Shown here: positions 1-7,412 of the stretch, piece by piece
Layout: the number at the start of each line of letters is the position of its first letter
Position numbering within the stretch: the first letter of the stretch is position 1
Assembly: GCF_965228805.1 (NCBI RefSeq)
Contig: NZ_CBDDIE010000003.1
Location: 2,728,001-2,792,000 of the forward strand
Origin: JASBTN01 sp965228805
GTDB lineage: Bacteria; Pseudomonadota; Alphaproteobacteria; Rhodobacterales; Rhodobacteraceae
Length of the DNA: 64,000 bases
Direction: 5' to 3'
Position numbers and translations under genes: made by a program
Notes under the pieces: generated by a model
Told to the model about the DNA's origin: nothing
Databases searched by the model: none
What the model saw: only the letters and a program-made list of their open reading frames with translations

Positions 1-1
1 G

Positions 2-1210
2 GCGCCGATGGCACAGGCCTCGGGCATGGGCAAACCCCGTGTGGTGGTGATCGGCGGTGGGGCAGGCGGGGCGACCTGCGCGCGCTATATCGCCAAGGAT
101 TCGAAGGGCGAGATCGACGTCACCCTGATCGAGCCCACCCGCACCTATTACACCTGTTTCTTCTCTAACCTCTACATGGCGGGCTTCCGCGAGCTGGGGT
201 CGATCGCGCATAGCTACGGCAAGCTTGCATCCGAGTACGGCATCAACGTGGTGCATGACTGGGCGGTGAACATCGACCGCGAGGCGAAGACCGTGAGCCT
301 CGCCGGTGGCGCGACGCTGAACTACGACCGCCTGGTCCTGTCGCCCGGCATCGACTTCGTCGACGGCGCCGTGCCCGGCTGGGACGTGACCAAGCAGAAC
401 ATGATGCCGCATGCCTACAAGGCGGGTTCGCAATCGGAGCTGCTGAAAGCCCAGGTCGAAGCCATGCCCGAAGGTGGCACCTTCGCCATGGTCGCGCCGC
501 CGAACCCGTTTCGCTGTCCGCCGGGGCCGTACGAACGTATCTCGATGATCGCGCATATCCTGAAGAACAAGAACCCGACCGCGAAGATCCTGATCGCGGA
601 TCCGAAGCCGAAGTTCTCGAAACAGGCGCTGTTCCAGGACGGCTGGAGCCGCCATTACGACGGCATGATCGAATGGGTCGGCCCGGATTTCGGCGGAAAC
701 AATGTCGAGGTGAACGCCGATGAAATGACCGTGTCGATCGACGGCGAGGTGACCAAGGTCGACGCCTGCAACGTGATCCCGGCGATGAAGGCGGGCCGCA
801 TCTGCGACATGGCGGGCATTACCGAAGGCAACTGGGCCCCGGTCATCCCCCACACGATGCAGTCCCGCGTGGACGAGAACATCCACGTGCTGGGCGACGC
901 TGCCAACCAGGGCGACATGCCGAAATCGGGCTTTGCGGCCAACAGCCAGGCCAAGGTCGCGGCGATGGCCGTGCGCTCGGCCCTGACCGGGTCCAAACTG
1001 TTCCCGGCCAAGTTCACCAACACCTGCTGGTCGCTGATTGACGAGGGTGACGGGGTCAAGGTCGGCGCCTCCTACGAGGCCACGGACGAGAAGATCGCCA
1101 AGGTTGACGGCTTCATCAGCCAGGTCGGCGAGGATGCGGAGCTGCGCCAGGCCACGTTCGAGGAGAGCGTTGGCTGGTACCAGGGCATCACCTCGGACAT
1201 GTTCGGCTGA
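2..1210 (+). CDS. soxF: Flavocytochrome c sulfide dehydrogenase flavoprotein, SoxF/FccB-like (5' partial)
   Basis: FAD protein of the family that oxidises sulfide, or acts as flavoprotein partner in Sox thiosulfate oxidation, in the periplasm with a c-type cytochrome. Counting from the ATG at base 8, the dinucleotide-binding motif GGGAGGATC lies near residues 16-24. The two Cys of the family's redox disulfide appear in RCPPGPYER (C170) and NTCWS (C340), with a FCSD C-terminal domain after them. The frame is open to the window edge and the residues APMAQA look like the end of a Tat signal, so the true start lies upstream. In Paracoccus-type clusters soxF closes the sox operon, so sox genes may precede this window. 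The neighbour downstream is a DUF302 gene. Confidence 0.85.
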   Translation, partial: APMAQASGMGKPRVVVIGGGAGGATCARYIAKDSKGEIDVTLIEPTRTYYTCFFSNLYMAGFRELGSIAHSYGKLASEYGINVVHDWAVNIDREAKTVSLAGGATLNYDRLVLSPGIDFVDGAVPGWDVTKQNMMPHAYKAGSQSELLKAQVEAMPEGGTFAMVAPPNPFRCPPGPYERISMIAHILKNKNPTAKILIADPKPKFSKQALFQDGWSRHYDGMIEWVGPDFGGNNVEVNADEMTVSIDGEVTKVDACNVIPAMKAGRICDMAGITEGNWAPVIPHTMQSRVDENIHVLGDAANQGDMPKSGFAANSQAKVAAMAVRSALTGSKLFPAKFTNTCWSLIDEGDGVKVGASYEATDEKIAKVDGFISQVGEDAELRQATFEESVGWYQGITSDMFG

Positions 1211-1268
1211 ACCCGCAAATCGGCGGGGCCATGCAGGCCCCGTTACTCACATACAAGGATCTGAAAAG

Positions 1269-1715
1269 ATGCGTAAATTCCTGATGGCCGCTGCGGCTGC
1301 TGCCCTGACCACCCCGGCCTTCGCTGATGGCCACGGCGCGGGTCTGGCCACCACCTATGACTTCGACGGCAGCTTCGAGGACGCCACATTCGCCGTGGAA
1401 AGCGCCATCGTCGGCGCCGGTTTGGTGATCGACTATGTCAGCCACACCGGCGAGATGCTGAACCGCACTGGCGCGGATGTCGGCTCGGACGTGAAGATCT
1501 TCGAGGCCGCCGACATCTTCCTGTTCTGCTCGGCCGTGTTGAGCCGCAAGGTGATGGAAGCCAACCCGATGAACCTGGCCCATTGCCCCTATGGCATCTT
1601 CGTCGCCGAGCGCGAGGGCAAGGTGATGATCGGCTACCGCAACTACCCCGAGGGCGAGATGCAGGAGGTCCAGGCGCTGCTGGATCAACTGGCCCGCGAA
1701 GCTTCCGACAATTGA
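1269..1715 (+). CDS. DUF302 family periplasmic protein
   Basis: A 148-residue DUF302 protein. The start is the ATG at 1269, because only it gives a signal peptide (basic MRK, an Ala-rich core, cleavage about A19/D20 in AFAD); the frame is open further upstream only through overlap with the flavoprotein gene. The mature part has two Cys, C87 in FCSAV and C106 in AHCPYG, next to the family's NP motif. It lies 58 bases after the SoxF-like gene and ahead of a strong terminator, so the two are probably co-transcribed. No biochemical role is established for this family. A periplasmic role linked to sulfur or redox is inferred from context only. Confidence 0.8.
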   Translation: MRKFLMAAAAAALTTPAFADGHGAGLATTYDFDGSFEDATFAVESAIVGAGLVIDYVSHTGEMLNRTGADVGSDVKIFEAADIFLFCSAVLSRKVMEANPMNLAHCPYGIFVAEREGKVMIGYRNYPEGEMQEVQALLDQLAREASDN

Positions 1716-1770
1716 TCAGACAACTGAGCTCTTCCGAGCGAAAACCCTGATGGTTTTCATTCCCTGACTG

Positions 1771-1803
1771 ACCCGCGCGACTGGCTCGCGCGGGTTTTTT
1801 TTA
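1771..1803 (+). terminator. Rho-independent terminator after the DUF302 gene
   Basis: A 9-bp perfect stem, CCCGCGCGA (1772-1780) with TCGCGCGGG (1786-1794), has a 5-base loop and is followed at once by eight T. It separates the soxF-DUF302 unit from the YeeE/MBL operon. Confidence 0.9.
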
Positions 1804-1842
1804 CTGTGGTACGGCGGGTAGCTGCGGGGCGGCGCCACGCTA

Positions 1843-1918
1843 GAAGTCGATCATCACGACTTCCAAATATTCGCCTTGGCCCATCCCACCCGGACTGGTA
1901 GACTGTTTGCGCGAACAG
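1843..1918 (+). promoter_or_regulatory. Putative promoter and operator of the YeeE/persulfide operon
   Basis: TTGGCC (1876-1881) and TAGACT (1899-1904) are spaced by 17 bases and resemble sigma-70 boxes. Just upstream is a perfect palindrome GAAGTCG-N7-CGACTTC (1843-1863), and a small CTGTT/AACAG inverted repeat (1903-1918) covers the -10 box and the probable start point. The whole lies between a terminator and the operon it would serve. No regulator gene of this operon (BigR/SqrR type) is in the window. Confidence 0.4.
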
Positions 1919-1950
1919 GCGGGGCGCTTCCAGCCCCGGAAAGGAGAGCG

Positions 1951-2373
1951 ATGGAAACCGAATTTACACCCTATGCATCCCTGATCGGCGGCCTTCTGAT
2001 CGGCGCGGCGGCCGTCCTTCTGATGTGGGCGCGCGGCAATGTCTTTGGCGCGACTGGCATCCTGTCCGGTGCCATCACCGGCCCGGATCGTGGCTGGCGG
2101 CTGACCCTGCTGGCGGGCATGATCAGCGGTCCCTGGGTCTATAAACTCGCCACCGGCGCTTTGCCCGTGGTGCAGCCCACCGTGGGGCTGGGCGTGATGG
2201 CCATCGGCGGGCTGGTGGTCGGCATGGGCGTGACATACGGCAGCGGATGCACCTCGGGTCATGGGGTCTGTGGCATGGCGCGCCTGTCACCGCGGTCGAT
2301 CACCGCCACGCTGGTCTTCATGCTGTTCACCGGGATCACCGTCTATGTGATCCGCCATGGTATGGGGGGCTAA
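1951..2373 (+). CDS. YeeE/YedE family half-transporter, N-terminal type (PmpA-like)
   Basis: A 140-residue membrane protein of the YeeE/YedE (DUF395) family, whose larger members import thiosulfate. It has about four hydrophobic segments and the family cysteine motif GSGCTSGHGVCG near residues 93-104. The ATG at 1951 is chosen because AAGGAGAG stands 3 bases before it; a longer frame from 1876 adds an unlikely leader and would overlap the promoter. The next gene begins 4 bases after its stop and encodes the matching second half, so the two probably form one channel for a reduced sulfur species across the inner membrane. Confidence 0.85.
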   Translation: METEFTPYASLIGGLLIGAAAVLLMWARGNVFGATGILSGAITGPDRGWRLTLLAGMISGPWVYKLATGALPVVQPTVGLGVMAIGGLVVGMGVTYGSGCTSGHGVCGMARLSPRSITATLVFMLFTGITVYVIRHGMGG

Positions 2374-2377
2374 GCGC

Positions 2378-2827
2378 ATGAAACACCTGATCCTCTACGC
2401 CGCTGGTTTGATGTTCGGCATCGGCATTTCCATGTCCGGCATGGGCAACCCGGCCAAGGTGCTGAATTTCTTTGACATTGCCGGAACCTGGGACCCCAGC
2501 CTGATCTTCGTTATGGGCGGGGCTCTGGTGGTGACCTTCATCGGTTATCGCCTGGTGCTGCGCCGCCCGGCACCGGCTTTTGACATCAGCTTTCACCTGC
2601 CAAAGTCCAGCGTAATCGACGCGCGGCTGATCGGCGGCTCGGCCGTGTTCGGCATCGGCTGGGGCGTGACCGGTTTCTGCCCCGGCGGCGCGCTGCCGGT
2701 CGTATCGACCGGCGCGCCTTCGGTCCTGGTCTTCATGGCTGCGCTGATCGCCGGTCAGCTGATCGCCCGCGCGCTGATCCAATCCGCGGCCACCCGCAAC
2801 CCCGGCACCGCCGGCCCAACCGTCTGA
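2378..2827 (+). CDS. YeeE/YedE family half-transporter, C-terminal type (PmpB-like)
   Basis: A 149-residue membrane protein with several transmembrane segments, homologous to the second half of YeeE. The conserved Cys motif is seen in GFCPGGALPV in its last third. MKHLILYAAG at 2378 is preferred over an upstream ATG at 2357 that would overlap the previous gene by 17 bases. Split PmpA/PmpB pairs commonly accompany persulfide-oxidation (bigR/blh) operons, and here both sit directly before the MBL and DUF442 genes. The substrate is not shown by sequence; thiosulfate or another sulfane-sulfur compound is the family-based guess. Confidence 0.85.
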   Translation: MKHLILYAAGLMFGIGISMSGMGNPAKVLNFFDIAGTWDPSLIFVMGGALVVTFIGYRLVLRRPAPAFDISFHLPKSSVIDARLIGGSAVFGIGWGVTGFCPGGALPVVSTGAPSVLVFMAALIAGQLIARALIQSAATRNPGTAGPTV

Positions 2828-2835
2828 GGCATCCC

Positions 2836-3723
2836 ATGTCCTATCCGTCGAACCTGGAGATCAAACCCGAAGTCACGCCCTTTTTCGACTCCGAGACGAA
2901 TACGATCACCTATGTCGTAAAGGACCCGGGCAGCGACGCCTGCGCGGTGGTGGATTCGGTGATGGACATCGACTATTTCGCCGGGCGGATCACTTATGAC
3001 AATGCCGACAAGGTCATTGAATACATTCGTGAAAATGGGTTGCAGCTGGAATGGTTGATCGAAACCCACGTGCATGCGGACCACCTGTCGGCGGCGCCCT
3101 ATATTCAGCAGGAACTGGGCGGCAGGATCGGCATCGGCGCCCAGATCACCGTGGTGCAGGAGACCTTCGGCAAGGTCTTCAACGAGGGCACGGAATTCCA
3201 GCGCGATGGCAGCCAGTTCGACGCGCTCTTTACCGATGGCGACACCTATCAGGTCGGCACGATGACCTGCGTGGCGATGCACACGCCCGGCCACACGCCC
3301 GCCTGCATGGTGCATGTCATGGGCGATGCGGCCTTTGTTGGCGATACGCTGTTTATGCCCGACTCAGGCTCGGCCCGGGCGGATTTCCCCGGGGGCGATG
3401 CCGGGCAGCTCTACGACTCGATCCAGCGGGTGCTGACCTTGCCAGACGCGACGCGGCTGTTCATGTGCCACGATTACGGCGGCCAGAACGGCCAGCGCGA
3501 CTTTGCTTGGGAGACGACGGTGGGCGAGGAACGCGAAGGCAACATCCACGTCGGCGGCGGCAAGTCGCGCGAGGAGTTCGTGCGCTTTCGCACCGAACGC
3601 GATGCCACGCTGGCCGTGCCGCGCCTGATCATCCCGTCCCTGCAGGTCAACATGCGCGCGGGCGATGTGCCCGAGGACCCCGACGGCAATCCGATGCTGA
3701 AAGTGCCGGTGAACAAGCTATGA
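2836..3723 (+). CDS. Metallo-beta-lactamase fold persulfide dioxygenase-like protein (Blh/ETHE1 type)
   Basis: A 295-residue MBL-fold enzyme. The metal motif THVHADH (H78, H80, D82, H83), HTPGHT, the Asp in GDTLF and the late His in MCHDYG are all present, in the arrangement of ETHE1/Blh proteins. These oxidise glutathione persulfide to sulfite in the cytoplasm. In Agrobacterium and Xylella, Blh is one polypeptide with a DUF442 rhodanese-like domain before the MBL domain; here the MBL part stands alone and the DUF442 protein is made by the next gene, whose start overlaps this stop by 4 bases. It has no signal peptide. Confidence 0.85.
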   Translation: MSYPSNLEIKPEVTPFFDSETNTITYVVKDPGSDACAVVDSVMDIDYFAGRITYDNADKVIEYIRENGLQLEWLIETHVHADHLSAAPYIQQELGGRIGIGAQITVVQETFGKVFNEGTEFQRDGSQFDALFTDGDTYQVGTMTCVAMHTPGHTPACMVHVMGDAAFVGDTLFMPDSGSARADFPGGDAGQLYDSIQRVLTLPDATRLFMCHDYGGQNGQRDFAWETTVGEEREGNIHVGGGKSREEFVRFRTERDATLAVPRLIIPSLQVNMRAGDVPEDPDGNPMLKVPVNKL

Positions 3724-4070
3724 TCCCGGGGCTCGAAGATGTGGACGTAAAGGCGCTGGACGACCGCGTCACCGTGGCGGGGCAGATCAGGCCCGACCAT
3801 GTGCCCGCAATTGCCGCGGCGGGGTTTGCTTGCGTGATGATGAACCGGCCGGAACATGAAGAATATGGCCAGCCCGACTGGGGCGCGATCATCACCGCCT
3901 GTGAGGCCGCCGGGATCGAGGCGCGCTATGCCCCGATGAGCGACCGGGCCTCGGCCCTGCAGGCGGTGGACCTGTTTCGCATGGCGCTCTCCGAGGTTGA
4001 CGGGCCGATCTTCGCCTTCTGCCGCTCCGGCGCACGGTGTGAGATCCTCTATCAGGCGGCGCTTGGATGA
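3720..4070 (+). CDS. DUF442 / TIGR01244 family sulfurtransferase
   Basis: A 116-residue protein of the phosphatase/rhodanese-like DUF442 family. The active loop is CRSGAR with the candidate nucleophile C101, preceded by FAF as in the family. It probably moves sulfane sulfur to or from glutathione for the adjacent persulfide dioxygenase. Its ATG overlaps the stop of the MBL gene (ATGA at 3720-3723), and the SulP start overlaps its own stop in the same way, so the three are translationally coupled. Gene order, MBL then DUF442, is the reverse of the domain order in fused Blh. Confidence 0.8.
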   Translation: MIPGLEDVDVKALDDRVTVAGQIRPDHVPAIAAAGFACVMMNRPEHEEYGQPDWGAIITACEAAGIEARYAPMSDRASALQAVDLFRMALSEVDGPIFAFCRSGARCEILYQAALG

Positions 4071-5821
4071 AAATCTCCGCCACGGCGCTGCGCCGCTATG
4101 TCCCGATCCTTGACTGGGGCCGCCGTTATGACGGGCAGGCGGCCTCGGCCGATCTGATGGCAGCGGTGATCGTGACGATCATGTTGATCCCGCAGAGCCT
4201 GGCCTATGCGCTGCTGGCCGGTCTGCCGCCGCAAATGGGGCTTTATGCGTCCATCCTGCCGCTGGTGGCCTATGCGCTGTTCGGCACCTCGCGCGCTCTG
4301 GCGGTCGGGCCGGTGGCGGTGGTCAGCCTGATGACGGCGGCGGCCGTGGGTGGGCTGGGGTTGGACAGCCCGGCGGACTACGCATTGGCGGCGATCACGC
4401 TGGCTTTTCTTTCCGGGATGATCCTGCTGGTCATGGGCCTGTTTCGCCTGGGTTTTCTGGCGAATTTCCTCAGCCACCCGGTGATTGCCGGGTTCATCAC
4501 CGCTTCGGGCCTGCTGATTGCCGCAAGCCAGCTGAAACACATCCTGGGAGTGGAGGCGAACGGCCATAGCTTGCTGGCGATGTTGGGCGGGTTGATTGGC
4601 GACCTCGGCCAGACAAATCTGATCACGCTCGCCATCGGAACGGGCTCGGCAGCGTTCCTGTTCTGGGTGCGCAAGGGGCTGAAACCCTTGCTGACCTCGG
4701 CAGGCCTGCCACCGCGGCTGGCGGGCAACCTGGCCAAGGCCGGGCCGGTGGGGGCGGTGGCGGTCACGACGCTGCTGTCCTGGGGCTTTGACCTTGCGGG
4801 CAAGGGGGTGGCCATTGTCGGCGAGGTGCCCAAGGGCCTGCCGCCCCTGACCCTGCCCAGCTTCGACATGGCGCTCTGGGGGCAGCTCTTTGCTTCGGCG
4901 TTGCTGATTTCGATTATTGGTTTCGTCGAAAGCGTGTCGGTGGCACAGACCCTGGCCGCGAAGAAGCGTCAGCGCATCGTGCCGGATCAGGAACTGGTGG
5001 GGCTGGGCGCCTCGAACGTGGCTGCGGCGATCTCGGGTGGTTATCCGGTGACCGGCGGCTTTGCCCGGTCAGTGGTGAATTTCGACGCGGGCGCCGAGAC
5101 CCCGGCGGCGGGCGCTTTCACGGCAATCGGCATTGCACTGGCGGCCCTGTTCCTGACACCGCTTCTGTATTTCCTGCCCAAGGCCACACTGGCCGCCACG
5201 ATCATCGTTGCGGTGCTGAGCCTGGTGGACCTGGGTATCCTGAAACGCACCTGGGACTACCACCGCGCGGATTTCATCGCCGTAGCGGCAACCATAGCGC
5301 TGACGCTGGGGTTTGGGGTGGAAATCGGCGTGTCCGCAGGGGTGATCCTGTCCATTGCGCTGTTCCTTTACAAGACCTCGCGGCCTCATATCGCCGAGGT
5401 CGGCGTGGTCCCGGGCACCCAGCATTTTCGCAATATCAACCGGCATGAGGTCTGGACCCACCCGGAGCTGGTCACGCTGCGGCTGGATGAGAACCTTTAT
5501 TTCGCGAACTCCCGCTTTATCGAGGATTACCTGCTGGAGCGTGTCGCAAAAGGCGGAGTGCGCCATGTCGTGCTGATGTGTTCGGCGGTGAACGAAATTG
5601 ACCTCTCGGCGTTGGAGGCGCTGGAGGAGATCAACCGCCAGCTGGCCGACGAGGGCGTGACCCTGCACCTGTCCGAGGTCAAGGGCCCGGTGATGGACCG
5701 CCTGTCGCGGACCCATTTCCTGGCCGAGTTGACCGGCGAGGTTTTCCTGACCCAATACATGGCCCAGGCCGCGCTGGGGCCGGTGGATGGCTGTCCAGAG
5801 ACGCGCGAGAACGTGGCGTAA
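4067..5821 (+). CDS. SulP family inorganic anion transporter with STAS domain
   Basis: A 584-residue inner-membrane transporter. The SulP signature is visible near residues 41-62 (IPQSLAYALLAGLPPQMGLY), followed by many transmembrane helices to about residue 430 and a cytoplasmic STAS domain at about 450-570 (CSAVNEIDLSALEALE). SulP proteins carry sulfate, bicarbonate or related anions. As last gene of an operon that should generate sulfite, removal of sulfite or sulfate is a reasonable inference, but direction and substrate cannot be read from sequence. It starts with an ATGA overlap on the DUF442 gene; no clear terminator follows. Confidence 0.88.
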   Translation: MKISATALRRYVPILDWGRRYDGQAASADLMAAVIVTIMLIPQSLAYALLAGLPPQMGLYASILPLVAYALFGTSRALAVGPVAVVSLMTAAAVGGLGLDSPADYALAAITLAFLSGMILLVMGLFRLGFLANFLSHPVIAGFITASGLLIAASQLKHILGVEANGHSLLAMLGGLIGDLGQTNLITLAIGTGSAAFLFWVRKGLKPLLTSAGLPPRLAGNLAKAGPVGAVAVTTLLSWGFDLAGKGVAIVGEVPKGLPPLTLPSFDMALWGQLFASALLISIIGFVESVSVAQTLAAKKRQRIVPDQELVGLGASNVAAAISGGYPVTGGFARSVVNFDAGAETPAAGAFTAIGIALAALFLTPLLYFLPKATLAATIIVAVLSLVDLGILKRTWDYHRADFIAVAATIALTLGFGVEIGVSAGVILSIALFLYKTSRPHIAEVGVVPGTQHFRNINRHEVWTHPELVTLRLDENLYFANSRFIEDYLLERVAKGGVRHVVLMCSAVNEIDLSALEALEEINRQLADEGVTLHLSEVKGPVMDRLSRTHFLAELTGEVFLTQYMAQAALGPVDGCPETRENVA

Positions 5822-5895
5822 CAGGAAGTGGGTTTTATTGAACGCTTGTGCAATTCCTGCTAGGTCCGAACCCAACCGGATGAGGGAGGACACCC

Positions 5896-6663
5896 ATGCA
5901 GATCACTGAAAACACCGCCGTTGTCGTGTCGGGCGGCGCCTCGGGCCTGGGCGGCGCGGTCGTGCGCGGCTTTGCGGCGGCGGGCGCCAAAGTCGGCATT
6001 TTCGACCTGAACGAGGATGCAGGCCAGGCCATGGCCGCCGAAGTGGGCGGTGCTTTCGCCAAGGTCGATGTGTCGAACCCCGACAGCGTGGCGGAAGGCT
6101 TCAAGACCCTGCGCGCCGTGCACGGGCAGGAGCGCGTCATGGTCAACTGCGCGGGCATTGGTCCGGCCTCCAAGACTGTCACCCGCGATGGCCCGCATGA
6201 TCCGGCGATGTTTGCCAAGGTGATCAGTGTGAACCTGATCGGCACCTTCAACTGTGCCAGCCAGGCGGCTGCGGGAATGGTCGGGACCGATCCGGTGACC
6301 AGCGATGGCGAACGCGGCGTGATCGTGAACACTGCCTCGGTCGCGGCCTTCGACGGTCAGATCGGTCAGCTGGCCTATGCGGCGTCGAAGGGCGGCGTGG
6401 TCGGCATGACCCTGCCCATGGCCCGCGACCTGTCGCGCGAAGGCGTGCGCGTTGTCACCATCGCCCCGGGCCTGTTCAAGACCCCGTTGCTTGAGGGACT
6501 GCCGCAGGAGGTTCAGGACAGCCTGGGCGCGCAGGTGCCTTTCCCCTCGCGTCTGGGGGATCCCGCTGAATACGCCGCCATGGCGCGCCACATCGTCGAG
6601 AACTCGATGCTGAACGGCGAGGTGATCCGCTTGGACGGTGCGATCCGCATGGCGCCGCGCTGA
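5896..6663 (+). CDS. SDR family NAD(P)-dependent oxidoreductase (3-hydroxyacyl-CoA dehydrogenase type 2-like)
   Basis: A 255-residue classical short-chain dehydrogenase. It shows the glycine motif GGASGLGG (residues 13-20), NCAG (84-87), catalytic S148 in NTASVAA, and Y161/K165 in YAASK. Overall pattern and length resemble HSD17B10-like 3-hydroxyacyl-CoA dehydrogenases, which act in fatty-acid and branched-chain degradation, but the substrate is not certain. AGGGAGGA lies a few bases before the start. It stands as a single gene with its own terminator and does not belong visibly to the preceding sulfur operon. Confidence 0.82.
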   Translation: MQITENTAVVVSGGASGLGGAVVRGFAAAGAKVGIFDLNEDAGQAMAAEVGGAFAKVDVSNPDSVAEGFKTLRAVHGQERVMVNCAGIGPASKTVTRDGPHDPAMFAKVISVNLIGTFNCASQAAAGMVGTDPVTSDGERGVIVNTASVAAFDGQIGQLAYAASKGGVVGMTLPMARDLSREGVRVVTIAPGLFKTPLLEGLPQEVQDSLGAQVPFPSRLGDPAEYAAMARHIVENSMLNGEVIRLDGAIRMAPR

Positions 6664-6688
6664 GCCAAAAGCCTTCCCCAAATGACGA

Positions 6689-6715
6689 GGCCCGGGCAAT
6701 GCCCGGGCCTTTTGA
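6689..6715. terminator. Bidirectional terminator between the SDR and GST genes
   Basis: A stem GGCCCGGG (6689-6696) pairs with CCCGGGCC (6702-6709), followed by TTTT and a second T-rich run. It lies between convergent genes and can serve both directions. Confidence 0.8.
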
Positions 6716-6718
6716 TTT

Positions 6719-7354
6719 TTACACAGCGTCGGGCTGGTTCGGCGGGGCGGCTGCGACGAACTCGGGCAGGGCGTCCAGTGCCTCGAAGATGCGGGTCACG
6801 GTCGGGTAGGGGCTCATGTCGACCTCGAACCGTTTGTTGTTCCAGACCTGGGCGTAGAGGCAGAGGTCTGCCATGGTCGGGCTGTCGCCGTGGCAGTAGA
6901 CGCCGGTGTCCGAGCTGCCCGCCAGCGCCGCTTCCAGCGCCTCGAAGGTGACGCCGACCCAGTGGCGGAACCATTCCGCCTTGTCGCCGCCGAACTGCCC
7001 TTCGACATGTTGCAACACCCGCAGGTTGTTCAGCGGATGCACCTCGCAGGCGATCATGTAGGACAGCGACCGCACCCGGGCGCGGCCAATGGGATCGGCG
7101 GGCAGCAGGGCTGGCTGCGGATGCATCTCCTCCAGCCATTCGATGATGGCGAGGGACTGGGTCAGGACGGTGCCGTCGTCTAGCTCCAGGGACGGGACCA
7201 GCCCGGCAGGGTTCTTGGCCAGGTAATCCGCGCCCCGGTTTTCCCCCTTCAACAGGGCATAGGACAGGTATTCATAGTCCAGCCCCTTGACCTTCAGCGC
7301 CGCCCTCAGGCGGGTCGAGGTCGAGGACCGGAAATAGTTGTGCAGTTTCAGCAT
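6719..7354 (-). CDS. maiA: Maleylacetoacetate isomerase-like glutathione S-transferase (zeta class)
   Basis: A 211-residue GST. The zeta-class active-site stretch SSTSTRLR sits at residues 9-16, then NPAGLVPSLE, the glutathione-binding QSLAIIEWLEE, and the family-specific HPLNNLRVL. MaiA isomerises maleylacetoacetate to fumarylacetoacetate in tyrosine/homogentisate breakdown, using glutathione. The start at 7354 gives MLKLHNYFRSS, the usual N-terminus; upstream in-frame codons add a Pro-rich stretch without family resemblance. No hmgA or fahA gene is adjacent, so the pathway assignment rests on family alone. Confidence 0.8.
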   Translation of the reverse strand: MLKLHNYFRSSTSTRLRAALKVKGLDYEYLSYALLKGENRGADYLAKNPAGLVPSLELDDGTVLTQSLAIIEWLEEMHPQPALLPADPIGRARVRSLSYMIACEVHPLNNLRVLQHVEGQFGGDKAEWFRHWVGVTFEALEAALAGSSDTGVYCHGDSPTMADLCLYAQVWNNKRFEVDMSPYPTVTRIFEALDALPEFVAAAPPNQPDAV

Positions 7355-7412
7355 GCGCGCTCCGTTCGTTTCAGATGCAACATGCCACGGGCCGGGCGCG
7401 GGGGGAAGCCTG

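Noticed and set aside
1876..1950. Upstream in-frame start for the first YeeE half
   Set aside because: It would place the start within the predicted -35 box and adds an Arg/Pro leader; the ATG at 1951 has a strong ribosome site.
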